Shown: piece after piece, positions 14,729 to 23,231 of the stretch
Position numbering within the stretch: the stretch's first letter is position 1
Layout: every line of letters starts with the position of its first letter
From: a virus
Virus record (IMG/VR): IMGVR_UViG_3300033153_001326
Coordinates: 1 to 52,683 of that record
Strand: one strand, 5' to 3'
DNA: 52,683 nucleotides
The notes under the pieces: generated by a model
Database searches by the model: none
Told to the model about the DNA's origin: nothing
What the model saw: the letters and a program-made list of their open reading frames with translations, nothing else
Translations under genes and position numbers: made by a program

Positions 14729-17431
14729 TTAACCCTCATCATCTGATTGTGTTGGGCCGACTGATTGTGTAAATCGAGTAGTGTCTTCTGTAGTATTGCC
14801 TTGCCCACTGATTCTAGTGCCAAACAAATCATCAATACTTACAAATTCAGGAATGTCAGGCAGATCAAGATTCAATCCCCCGTTGCTGAAGAATTCATTT
14901 ACTTCGGTTTGCTGACTTCCATCTGTTGCGAGGAAACTAGTTTGGCCTGCAGTTGTCAAACCAAGACCAGAGCCAAGACTATTACTTTCGAGGTATTCTG
15001 ATACAGTTGGTTTGTATTCGCCACCAATAATACCAGATATATCAGTATCCAAATCAACATCTCTGATATTGATATTAACATCTCTGATACCATGTAACGT
15101 TTGTGTAAACTCGCCACCAGCGAATGAATGTGTTACTTCCTTGACTGCATATAAGCCTGCAATAGAATTAACATTCCTGCGACCAGGTGGTGTTAGTCCA
15201 GTGTCGGGATCAAAGGCTTGTGGTGTAAAGCTTCTGAATACCATTAATGTCTGTCGTGATGTAGTGTCAGCAGAGACTATATCATCATGCTCTGCGGCGG
15301 TTATATCAATTTCTCTAATACCACTTTCATCACCACCGCTATCTTCTGGATCAATGCCTCTGGTGGTTAATATTCTACGAAATGAAGATGTTGGTGGTGT
15401 GTTTAGCGTATGGGGATTAGGCTCAAGCCAATATGGATCACCCTTTACTCTCAGTTCAATATTCAAAAGATCGCCAGAAATTGGTGATTCAGCTTGTTCA
15501 AATAAAGCACTCAATAATGTTTGTCCAGGACTATCTGCATACTGTTGTCCTTTACCAAACTTGTCTTGTGTTTTAGCTTCAGTCATGGTTACTGCAATAT
15601 TAAATTCATGTTCTGTTGTGCCAATGTCATCTAACTGAAGGTCAATTGATCGCAGTTGTTTTTGTGCAGACTTTTGAGGATCAACAGGGGAATGTGGTAG
15701 CGTTCTTTCAGCTTTTTTGGTTAACGTTATGCCACCAAGCGTGGTTGGTGTGTTGGGTATGGCGGGCGACTGAAGTGGTGTTATTACTCCACCAGTATAT
15801 TGATTAGTAAATGCAACACCATCTTGCACAAGACCACCAGCAGTGCCAGTTACTTGTCCAGCAGCATTTTCTGCTTGTCCAATTACATCATTTGCTTGAT
15901 TCTCTATATTCTTTATATCACCCATCGCATCATCAATAGCAGAAGTATCAAAGCTACCAACTGATACACTCTGCGCTGCACTTTTAAGCATCTCTATGAG
16001 TTGAGCTATTGGATCAAAGCCTGGTAACGCGCCAGAGGGCAAACCATCCAATGCATTTTGAACACTAGTGTATTGTTGTTGCCAACTAGGACTATTTTTC
16101 AATGCTTCAGCAATTGCTTCTTGTTGGCCTGGTGTTTGTTTTGCTGCCGCTTCTGCTTTTCTTATCTGCTGGGGAATTCCGCCGAGAATTGGTAATGCAA
16201 CAAACCAGTTGAAATTAAAGTTCAACTCAAAATCAAACACTTGGTCATTCATTCCACTATAAATGTAATCATATTTCTTTCTTACGATTCCTTTGTTTAT
16301 ATGGGAACGAACTCTACCTGCGCTAGTCATATTAGATAGTTGATTTGATGGAGTCAAATTGGATGTCATCTCGTATGGGATAATTAAATATTTATAATGA
16401 CGTTGATAATCTCGTCTGTTAAAATCATAGTCGCCTAGTTCAACGTCAGCAACGACCCTCCACAATTTGGAGTATATTGCCTTTTCGCCGCCGCCCGCTT
16501 CGCCAGCAGCGTCGGGGTCAGTGGTTTGTTTCATTTCCTTATGGAAGAAACTAGTTTTAGATAGAATCGTCCTCACAATCATTTCAATTGAGTCGCCTGG
16601 GTTGATTGGAAAATCCATCTTACCAGAACTTTCTAAGTAGTCTGCTGCTCTATTCTCACGTTCTTCTTTATTATCGGGTACAATACTAGCATTTAGAATA
16701 TCATCATCAATCCAAAATGTATATGTATCAGTAAGCGCATAGTTACTTGATTTCACTTTTTTAGCTTCGCGCTCAGTTAGCTGTGTTTGCAATTGACTAA
16801 AGAAATCTTTAACAGTAGACGTTGTTATTGAATGTAGTTGCTCTGTATCGGATGCTTGGTTTGTATATGCCAAGTCCGAATATGCAACTGCTGACATTGC
16901 ATATGTAGATCCGCCCGTGTTCACATTCATCGCCATTGATGTTAGTTGTAAAGGCCAAGTCCATACCAATGTAGATAATGAGGCGTCAGCAGCACTCCCC
17001 AAATCAGATGATAGTCTTCCTTTGAATGATAACTCTAAGTAAAATGGAAACTTTTGAAAATTCTGAATTCCTAGCGCCAAGCCTGCTCTCTGAATTTGAT
17101 CGAGCAATTCTGCACCATATGGTTCACGCAACGTGAAGCTTATATTTGTGGCGACGCCTGTTCCTGCTTCTTTGGTGATACTACCAGTGGTTGTTATTTC
17201 TACATTATCAATATCAATTGGGGAGACACCACTTTCAGCAATCACAACCCGTTCGTTCTCATTACCAAACTGGGCGCTACTGCCCTTAAGTGCATTGGGA
17301 GATACCATATACAATCGGAAATGATACGTTGGATTCTCATAACTATCCAACACATTCTTTAAGAAGGCTGTTTCTTTTACACTTACTGGTGGCTGTGTGC
17401 CACCTTTGCGCGCTTGGGTGTTATCTGTCAC
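14729..17431 (-). CDS. Large baseplate hub protein (gp27/gpD-like role), 900 aa
   Basis: Too long for T4 gp27 (391 aa), but placed directly upstream of the spike as gp27 is. The C-terminal third holds LYAVKEVTHSFAGGEFTQTL, a phrase typical of hub/late-control D-type proteins. The N-terminal region (TYHFRLYMVSP, ISFTLREPYGAELLDQI) resembles hub domains that contact the tail tube. A helical, Ala/Gln-rich segment (about 420-560) separates the two. The hub assignment is inferred from context and motifs. Overlap with neighbours is minimal; one operon. Confidence 0.65.
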   Translation of the reverse strand: MTDNTQARKGGTQPPVSVKETAFLKNVLDSYENPTYHFRLYMVSPNALKGSSAQFGNENERVVIAESGVSPIDIDNVEITTTGSITKEAGTGVATNISFTLREPYGAELLDQIQRAGLALGIQNFQKFPFYLELSFKGRLSSDLGSAADASLSTLVWTWPLQLTSMAMNVNTGGSTYAMSAVAYSDLAYTNQASDTEQLHSITTSTVKDFFSQLQTQLTEREAKKVKSSNYALTDTYTFWIDDDILNASIVPDNKEERENRAADYLESSGKMDFPINPGDSIEMIVRTILSKTSFFHKEMKQTTDPDAAGEAGGGEKAIYSKLWRVVADVELGDYDFNRRDYQRHYKYLIIPYEMTSNLTPSNQLSNMTSAGRVRSHINKGIVRKKYDYIYSGMNDQVFDFELNFNFNWFVALPILGGIPQQIRKAEAAAKQTPGQQEAIAEALKNSPSWQQQYTSVQNALDGLPSGALPGFDPIAQLIEMLKSAAQSVSVGSFDTSAIDDAMGDIKNIENQANDVIGQAENAAGQVTGTAGGLVQDGVAFTNQYTGGVITPLQSPAIPNTPTTLGGITLTKKAERTLPHSPVDPQKSAQKQLRSIDLQLDDIGTTEHEFNIAVTMTEAKTQDKFGKGQQYADSPGQTLLSALFEQAESPISGDLLNIELRVKGDPYWLEPNPHTLNTPPTSSFRRILTTRGIDPEDSGGDESGIREIDITAAEHDDIVSADTTSRQTLMVFRSFTPQAFDPDTGLTPPGRRNVNSIAGLYAVKEVTHSFAGGEFTQTLHGIRDVNINIRDVDLDTDISGIIGGEYKPTVSEYLESNSLGSGLGLTTAGQTSFLATDGSQQTEVNEFFSNGGLNLDLPDIPEFVSIDDLFGTRISGQGNTTEDTTRFTQSVGPTQSDDEG

Positions 17432-17432
17432 C

Positions 17433-17729
17433 TTATGTTAATCCTTGCACCGTTTCTATGGCTGGCACGAAGATTTCTGTCCCTGCTGTAAAGTCTTCGA
17501 TTGGATCAATTAGTATATCCATATTGCGTTGAACAAGTATCCACCAAAGACGAGGCGAACCATAAAAATCATTTGCAAATAGATCAGGTCTTTTGTCGTA
17601 CTTGTTTTCAATAGCAACTACCCTATCATTAGAACTAGGAGTAATTGGTCTTGGTGTTAACAAATCTAGATAAAAGTCCTTGATTGGTGTACTCAGATAG
17701 TGAGATGTATTCTTATGTATGCGAGCCAT
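17433..17729 (-). CDS. 53: Baseplate wedge protein gp53-like, 98 aa
   Basis: The core RPDLFANDFYGSPRLWWILV followed by RNMDILIDPIEDFTAGTEIF matches the LysM-like core of T4 gp53 family wedge proteins (F-x-G-x-x-LWW, then DP-x-x-DF-x-AG). T4 gp53 is 196 aa; this is a minimal version. It binds the gp6-gp25 wedge in T4. Neighbours are baseplate genes on both sides. Confidence 0.8.
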   Translation of the reverse strand: MARIHKNTSHYLSTPIKDFYLDLLTPRPITPSSNDRVVAIENKYDKRPDLFANDFYGSPRLWWILVQRNMDILIDPIEDFTAGTEIFVPAIETVQGLT

Positions 17730-18466
17730 TAGATGAATCCTCTAGTTATCAAATCTCCACTCTTGAATTTGTCAAGATCAAAGTTTTCTCTTGTATTTCT
17801 AGGATTTTGCTGTACTCCAAGAAGCATTGTTATTACTATTTGCGTTGGCATGAATGTAGTTGTTCCTGCTCTTGGTGGCAACTTGGGCAACACGGCATCG
17901 AAAAACGCACCCTGCAGACCGCCTCGTCGTGAGCTACTGTCGGACCCTTGCTTAGTTATCGCAACATAATCCATTTCTCGTTCTAGCAAATAGCTATAGT
18001 TTTGTAGCACTACGGGAACGTTATTAAACATTTGATCGCCAAGATAGTTGAATCTTAGTACTGGTGGTGGTGTTCCAGCAGTATTATTTCTGACAGCAGC
18101 ATTGCCGAATTCCATCATCGTTGATGCTCTCAAAAATGTAAGTACTGCAAGCATATATTCCGCTTCCGCATTTGTTTGTGCTGTAAACGTTGCTGTCACT
18201 TGTATCTCAGACGGCATCGAGTTTTGAAATTGAAACGATTGATAGTTGCTGTGCGTAAAATGCCAGCTATTGTAATTAGCTGCGCCACCGTAAGTAACAT
18301 CGGGAGTATATGGAAATATAATTCCTCGTGTTTTTTGCAATGGTCGTAGTATGTGGTCACAATCAAGTGGATCACCCAATATTTTCATTGCGCCTGCCGC
18401 TGGTCCTAGTTTTGCTCTGCGATCAGTTCGGTTTGATTGCACATTAGCTTGTTGGTTCTCAGTCAT
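17729..18466 (-). CDS. Baseplate/tail-tube cap structural protein, 245 aa
   Basis: Contains RGIIFPYTPDVTYGGAANY, FQFQNSMPSEIQVTATFTAQ and AEAEYMLAVLTFLRASTMM, a pattern I associate with tail-tube-like or tube-initiation proteins of myoviruses (beta strands plus a helix, then TPPPVLRFNYLGD). A gp48/gp54-like role at the base of the tail tube is plausible but not proven. GGAG lies about 10 bases before the ATG, and a GATAAATA late promoter is at 18488-18495. First gene of the minus-strand baseplate operon. Confidence 0.65.
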   Translation of the reverse strand: MTENQQANVQSNRTDRRAKLGPAAGAMKILGDPLDCDHILRPLQKTRGIIFPYTPDVTYGGAANYNSWHFTHSNYQSFQFQNSMPSEIQVTATFTAQTNAEAEYMLAVLTFLRASTMMEFGNAAVRNNTAGTPPPVLRFNYLGDQMFNNVPVVLQNYSYLLEREMDYVAITKQGSDSSSRRGGLQGAFFDAVLPKLPPRAGTTTFMPTQIVITMLLGVQQNPRNTRENFDLDKFKSGDLITRGFI

Positions 18467-18487
18467 AATACTACTCCTAGTTACACT

Positions 18488-18495
18488 TATTTATC
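18488..18495 (-). promoter_or_regulatory. Late promoter octamer GATAAATA
   Basis: Exact octamer on the minus strand, about 22 bases upstream of the ATG at 18466, at the head of the 18.5-13.0 kb baseplate operon. It is arranged back to back with the sigma70 promoter of gp55. Confidence 0.75.
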
Positions 18496-18536
18496 TCGTT
18501 TTTATAATGGGTTTTAATAAAAAGTCGGATAAGTGC

Positions 18537-18565
18537 TTGACAAAGCAAGCAATACTTGTTATAAT
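18537..18565 (+). promoter_or_regulatory. Sigma70 promoter TTGACA-17-TATAAT for gp55 operon
   Basis: Perfect -35 (18537-18542), 17-base spacer and perfect -10 (18560-18565). Predicted start of transcription is about 18572, giving a leader of about 50 bases before the gp55 start with AGGAGG at 18611-18616. Confidence 0.92.
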
Positions 18566-18591
18566 GTCTAAAGACATTATATAAAATGTCT
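18563..18591 (+). promoter_or_regulatory. Triple alternating repeat at gp55 promoter (operator or 5' hairpin)
   Basis: AATGTCT (18563-18569), its reverse complement AGACATT (18572-18578), then AATGTCT again (18585-18591). The first pair overlaps the -10 and start site. The second pair would form a 7-bp stem with loop ATATAA exactly at the 5' end of the mRNA. It could be a repressor site or an mRNA-stabilising hairpin. Confidence 0.6.
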
Positions 18592-18620
18592 ACAATAATA
18601 AAAATAAAATAGGAGGCCAA

Positions 18621-19553
18621 ATGGCAGCCCGTAACAAATATCTAAACAACAAAGAGTTGTTGAAAGAAATTCATAACAGTAAAATATCATACAGCGAGTT
18701 TGACAAGCCTGGATATGATAAGTTTGATGCTATCGTAGAAAGCTTTGACGACCTATTCAATGAAATTGAGGAAGTCGAAGACATCATTGATGAAAAAACT
18801 GGTGAAATCGTTGATACCAAAGGGACTGGTGTTATGTACTGCTTTGCATTACGTAGCGCACAGGAAGCCAAAGCAAAGCGTATAGGCCAATCAAACTACG
18901 AACAGGCTCGTGACTCATACGAGGGGCCTGTTTCTGGCAAGCCTCGTCAAATTGATTACAAGATTGATCCCCAATCGCTCGTTGAAAACGAGCTAATATT
19001 CAGATGTATGACGTATGAGCATATCCCACTTGAGCCTGGTCGTAAGAAGAATCCGCGCAAAGAAGCGGAATATTACGTCAAGCTTAACTTTATTCCGTTC
19101 AAGCACTACATTGTTGAAGATCGTGCTACAAAAAAGGTAAAAGAGATTGGCCGCAGTCACAGCAAGGACGGAGAGTTTTGCCAAACACACGGCGCAATGA
19201 CTGATAAGCTTGCAACTATGTTTATGTTGCTCGTAGAACGATATAGTCAACGTGCTAACTGGCGTGGCTATACATACATTGATGAAATGCGCGGCCAGAG
19301 TTTGTTACAGCTATCGTCAATGGGCCTGCAATTCAACGAAGCAAAGAGCAACAACCCGTTCGCATACTACACACAAGCGTTGACGCACAGTTTCACTCGC
19401 GTACTTAACTTGGAAAAGAAACACCAGGATGTTAAGGATAAGATTCTTGTCGAAAAAGGATTGACTCCAAGCTGGAAGAAACAGATCGAACACGAAGACA
19501 AGTTACGTAAGATTCGCGAGGAAGCTAAAGCAGCCGATAACGAGTCACAGTAA
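18621..19553 (+). CDS. 55: Late-transcription sigma factor gp55-like, 310 aa
   Basis: gp55 replaces sigma70 on host RNA polymerase and recognises the T4 late promoter octamer. The C-terminal half carries the sigma region 2-like core: LATMFMLLVERYSQRANWRG, YIDEMRGQSLLQLSSMG, then SNNPFAYYTQALTHSFTRVL (about residues 244-264) and EKKHQDVKDKIL, the strongly conserved gp55 block. At 310 aa it is longer than T4 gp55 (185 aa); the extra N-terminal 130 residues are acidic and of unknown function. Driven by a perfect sigma70 promoter, consistent with early/middle expression before the late GATAAATA promoters are used. Confidence 0.88.
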   Translation: MAARNKYLNNKELLKEIHNSKISYSEFDKPGYDKFDAIVESFDDLFNEIEEVEDIIDEKTGEIVDTKGTGVMYCFALRSAQEAKAKRIGQSNYEQARDSYEGPVSGKPRQIDYKIDPQSLVENELIFRCMTYEHIPLEPGRKKNPRKEAEYYVKLNFIPFKHYIVEDRATKKVKEIGRSHSKDGEFCQTHGAMTDKLATMFMLLVERYSQRANWRGYTYIDEMRGQSLLQLSSMGLQFNEAKSNNPFAYYTQALTHSFTRVLNLEKKHQDVKDKILVEKGLTPSWKKQIEHEDKLRKIREEAKAADNESQ

Positions 19554-19804
19554 TGGTCGAAACTAAAAAGGAAAAGTTCACAAGAGTATTGTCTGGTGAG
19601 CCCGTAAGTTGGAAAGAATATGCGTTGCAACAAATACACGTATTGGTACTGGCAGAAGTGCGGGATAAAGAAACAAACAAAGACAGTACTTACTTCATGG
19701 ATTTAGAGCAAAAGATACATGAAGATATGGAATTAACAGGAGATCAAATCGACGCTATAGGACAACTGTACGTCGAATGGGCAAAGACTAAAGGCCACGT
19801 ATGA
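19553..19804 (+). CDS. Hypothetical protein, 83 aa
   Basis: TAATG overlap with gp55. The N-terminus KKEKFTRVLSGEPVSW resembles the FVxxLKG motif seen in other small proteins of this phage. The rest is helical (LQQIHVLVLAEVRDKE, MDLEQKIHEDMELTGDQI). It sits between gp55 and gp47 and may help regulate one of them; no family recognised. Confidence 0.65.
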   Translation: MVETKKEKFTRVLSGEPVSWKEYALQQIHVLVLAEVRDKETNKDSTYFMDLEQKIHEDMELTGDQIDAIGQLYVEWAKTKGHV

Positions 19805-20064
19805 CAAATGATCCCAAGAAAGATTTTGTAAAGAACTTGAAGGGGACACATCTATCAGAATCAGATCACGATGAGATTGTGTTAGAAATAACTAGTACAA
19901 TCAGAATAATTTCTGGTATCTGCTACATGGATTTGCCTGATGATGAAAAAGTCAAGCGAATACTAGAAATGATAGACTATGCGAACGGCATATTAAAAGA
20001 TGCATCGTATGCTGAACGATATGCTCGCGCATTAGAAAACTATGAAAAGGCAAATAATGACTGA
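19801..20064 (+). CDS. Hypothetical protein, 87 aa
   Basis: Begins DPKKDFVKNLKGTHLSE, again the FVxxLKG motif at the N-terminus, as in the partial gene at the left window edge. The remainder is a helical, acidic domain (DDEKVKRILEMIDYANGILK). It overlaps the preceding gene by 4 bases and gp47 by 8 bases. Function unknown. Confidence 0.65.
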   Translation: MTNDPKKDFVKNLKGTHLSESDHDEIVLEITSTIRIISGICYMDLPDDEKVKRILEMIDYANGILKDASYAERYARALENYEKANND

Positions 20065-21073
20065 CAATAATTTGTTTAAGAATGTCGCTTGTTTCACGGA
20101 CATTCACTTTGGGTTAAAACATAACAGTCGCCAACACAATCAAGATTGTTTAGACTTTCTAGATTGGTTTATTGCGGAAGCGAAATTACGGAATTCGGAA
20201 ACGTGCATCATGCTGGGTGACTGGCATCATCATCGCGCAACCATTAACGTATCGACGCTAAACTACAGTATGACAGCCCTCGCTAAACTCAGTGAAGCAT
20301 TCGACAATATGTATTTCATTGTAGGCAATCACGATCTTTACTATAAAGAGAAGCGTGAGCTTAACTCAATCCCTATGGCTGAGTTGTATTCAAACATACA
20401 CCTCATTGATGAAATTACCACAGAGAGTGACGTTGCTATAGTTCCTTGGTTGGTTGGTAACGAGTGGACAAAGGTAGCCCAGATAGAATCCAAGTATATG
20501 TTTGGTCACTTCGAATTCCCTCGTTTCAAAATGAATGCTAGTGTAGAAATGCCAGATCATGGACAGCTACAAGCAGAAGACTTCCAACACCAAGACTATA
20601 TCTTTTCTGGTCACTTCCATAAGCGACAACAGAAAGGCATCATTCATTATATCGGAAATCCATTTGGTCACAATTTTGCTGACATAGATGATTCTGATAG
20701 AGGGGCAATGTTTCTTGAATGGGATGGTGAACCAGAGTATATGAATTGGGAAGGCCCAAGATATATTAAGATGAGTCTGTCTGCCTTGTTAGAAGATCCT
20801 GACAAGCATCTTTTACCAAAGACATTCGCTAAGATTGAACTGGACGTTGATCTATCTTACGAAGATGCAAACTTCATACGTGAAACACTATCAGAGAATT
20901 ATGAAATACGAGACCTCAATTTGATTCCTCGTAATGAATCAGAACACGAAGCAGAAGAACATGGTGATATTAAATTTGTGACAGTCGATCAGATTGTCAT
21001 AGATAGTATCAAAACGATGGATTCAGAATCATTTGATATAGGAAAACTTCAGCAGATATATAACGACTTATGA
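20057..21073 (+). CDS. 47: Recombination endonuclease subunit gp47 (Mre11/SbcD-like)
   Basis: Nuclease subunit of the gp46-gp47 complex that resects DNA ends for recombination-dependent replication and host DNA degradation. The calcineurin-type metallophosphoesterase motifs are all visible: FTDIHFG (Asp15, His17), GDWHHH (Asp55), GNHD (Asn91-His92-Asp93) and SGHFHKRQ. The length of 338 aa equals T4 gp47 (339 aa). I choose ATG 20057, which overlaps the previous stop, rather than an upstream codon. It overlaps gp46 by 4 bases. Confidence 0.94.
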   Translation: MTDNNLFKNVACFTDIHFGLKHNSRQHNQDCLDFLDWFIAEAKLRNSETCIMLGDWHHHRATINVSTLNYSMTALAKLSEAFDNMYFIVGNHDLYYKEKRELNSIPMAELYSNIHLIDEITTESDVAIVPWLVGNEWTKVAQIESKYMFGHFEFPRFKMNASVEMPDHGQLQAEDFQHQDYIFSGHFHKRQQKGIIHYIGNPFGHNFADIDDSDRGAMFLEWDGEPEYMNWEGPRYIKMSLSALLEDPDKHLLPKTFAKIELDVDLSYEDANFIRETLSENYEIRDLNLIPRNESEHEAEEHGDIKFVTVDQIVIDSIKTMDSESFDIGKLQQIYNDL

Positions 21074-22836
21074 TACGCATAAAAAATATAACAATAAAAA
21101 ACTTTATGAGTGTAGGCAATGTCACACAAAGCATAAGCTTTGATGATAAAGACCTCGTTCTTGTGTTGGGTGAGAATCTAGATCAAGGTGGGCTTGACGC
21201 ACGTAATGGTGTGGGTAAGAGTACCATCGTCAATGCATTGTCGTATGCATTGTATGGCACAGCACTCACGAAGATCAAAGTGGATAACCTAGTCAACAAG
21301 ACGAATGGTAAGAACATGGTTGTTACTCTTGAGTTTGAAAAAAACGGAACTGAATATCTAATCGAACGTGGGCGCAAGCCAGTCAAGTTTGCATTCATGG
21401 TGGCGGGAACAGAAGCTAGTGTTGATGAGGCGGACGAAGCGCAGGGCGACAATCGCGTGACACAGCGCGAGCTTGAGCGCGAGCTTGGCTTGAGTCATAC
21501 CATGTTCAAGAATATTGTGGCTCTCAACACATACAGTGAGCCATTCCTTGCTATGAAAGCAGCAGAGCAACGTGAACTTATTGAGCAGTTGCTTGGTATC
21601 ACGCAGCTTTCAGAGAAAGCAGAGATACTTAAAGAACAGTTAAAGAATACGAAAGATAAAATAAAAGAGGAAGAGTTTCGTGTCGAAGCTATCAAGGAAG
21701 CGAACAGTCGAATTGAAAAGAACATCACTAGTCTCGTAACAAAATCGGACAAGTGGGTTGAAGATCAAGAGACATTGGTAACTGATGCAGCAGAAGCTAT
21801 CATTGTGCTTGAGGGTATCAATGTTGAGGAAGAAATAGAAAAGCACAAAGACCTCGTTATCATTAAAGAAGATCAAGCAAAGTTTGATAAGTTAGAGGCC
21901 GAGCGTAAACAGTATGTACGCAAGATAGCTTCTCGAACACTATCAAGGAACAAGGATGATGAAAAACTGGCGACGTTAGAACATCAGAAGTGCTATACTT
22001 GCGATCAAGAACTACAGGGTGATACACATAAGAAACTCGTAGACGAAGCAGAGACAAGCAGAAAAGAATTTACAGAAATCATTGAGACAACAGAAAAACT
22101 TCTTGAAGAAAAGGAAGCAGAGTTGGCTGACATTGAAGTAGAGACAACACCAGACACATTCTATGATGACATAGAAGATGTGTACAACCACAGATCAAGC
22201 TTGGAGAGTCTACAGACTACACTGGAAGTAGAGTCTGTAAGAGAGAACCTCTTCATCGACCAGATAGAAAGCTTAAAGAAAACAGGATTGCAAACCATAG
22301 ACTACACTTCGATGAATGATCTGGTGTCGTTGCGCGATCATCAAGACTTCTTGGTACGATTGCTCACAAGCAAAGACAGTTTCATTCGTAAGAAGATCAT
22401 CAATCAAAATCTCGCATACTTGAATGCACGACTAGAATATTATCTTGATCGTGTTGGTTTACCACACAAAATCAAGTTTATGTCTGACCTCACAGTAGAG
22501 ATTCGTGAGCATGGTCGTGACTTAGACTTCGATAACCTAAGTCGTGGTGAGCGTACACGTTTGATACTTGGTCTTAGCTGGTCATTCAGAGATGTATATG
22601 AAAGCTTGAATACACCTATCAGTCTGCTATTCATTGATGAGCTTATTGATAATGGGCTTGATCCAGCGGGCGTAGAGAGCGCACTGTCTGTATTGAAACA
22701 GATGGCGCGAGAAGCAAACAGAAACATATTCCTTATCAGTCACAGAGATGAACTGGTTGGTCGAGTTGGTTCTGTACTTAAAGTTATTAAAGAGTCGGGC
22801 TTCACTTCATTTGAAAATGAGGTAGACTTAGAATGA
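21070..22836 (+). CDS. 46: Recombination endonuclease ATPase gp46 (Rad50/SbcC-like)
   Basis: ABC-type ATPase partner of gp47. Walker A NGVGKST at about residue 47; Q-loop near VALNTYSEPF; central coiled coil interrupted by a zinc hook CYTC (Cys308, Cys311); ABC signature NLSRGERTRLIL at about 490; Walker B LLFIDELID at about 520; and an H-loop ISHRDE. The length of 588 aa compares with 560 in T4. ATGA overlap with gp47 and with the next gene indicates one operon. Confidence 0.95.
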   Translation: MIRIKNITIKNFMSVGNVTQSISFDDKDLVLVLGENLDQGGLDARNGVGKSTIVNALSYALYGTALTKIKVDNLVNKTNGKNMVVTLEFEKNGTEYLIERGRKPVKFAFMVAGTEASVDEADEAQGDNRVTQRELERELGLSHTMFKNIVALNTYSEPFLAMKAAEQRELIEQLLGITQLSEKAEILKEQLKNTKDKIKEEEFRVEAIKEANSRIEKNITSLVTKSDKWVEDQETLVTDAAEAIIVLEGINVEEEIEKHKDLVIIKEDQAKFDKLEAERKQYVRKIASRTLSRNKDDEKLATLEHQKCYTCDQELQGDTHKKLVDEAETSRKEFTEIIETTEKLLEEKEAELADIEVETTPDTFYDDIEDVYNHRSSLESLQTTLEVESVRENLFIDQIESLKKTGLQTIDYTSMNDLVSLRDHQDFLVRLLTSKDSFIRKKIINQNLAYLNARLEYYLDRVGLPHKIKFMSDLTVEIREHGRDLDFDNLSRGERTRLILGLSWSFRDVYESLNTPISLLFIDELIDNGLDPAGVESALSVLKQMAREANRNIFLISHRDELVGRVGSVLKVIKESGFTSFENEVDLE

Positions 22837-23231
22837 AACGAAGAAAGACACAACAAACATTAAGAGCAGAGAGTCGTGGGCTACGGAAAGTACAAAACGA
22901 GCAAAATGTGTGGACGTTCATTCAAGGCGATGATGTTCTGCATCAGTGGGGAACATTCTCGGGCAGTACAACATTTGCTGTTAATGATGCACTTTCAGTT
23001 GGTGACATCATTACTATCAATGCATCTGATACAACATCATGTGCATTTGGTCTTGACTTGGCATACAAGAATATTAACCCAAAGCGCGTACATCCTGCTA
23101 GAAGAAGAAAAGTTATACAAGATCAAAAAGACATGATGGACGATCAAATGGTAGTTGTATCTGGTGGTACCTCATTAACTTGTACAAAGATAGACAATGT
23201 AACGTGGGTAGTCAACGGAGTCGTATCTTAA
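22833..23231 (+). CDS. Hypothetical protein, 132 aa
   Basis: Unrecognised. It has basic ends (KRRKTQQTLRAESRG; PARRRKVIQDQKD) and a beta-rich middle with several Thr/Ser (WTFIQGDDVLHQWGTFSGS, SVGDIITINASDTTS). Position between gp46 and purF and ATGA/TAATG overlaps on both sides make it a firm gene of the operon. A small nucleic-acid-binding beta protein is possible; nothing more can be said. Confidence 0.7.
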   Translation: MKRRKTQQTLRAESRGLRKVQNEQNVWTFIQGDDVLHQWGTFSGSTTFAVNDALSVGDIITINASDTTSCAFGLDLAYKNINPKRVHPARRRKVIQDQKDMMDDQMVVVSGGTSLTCTKIDNVTWVVNGVVS

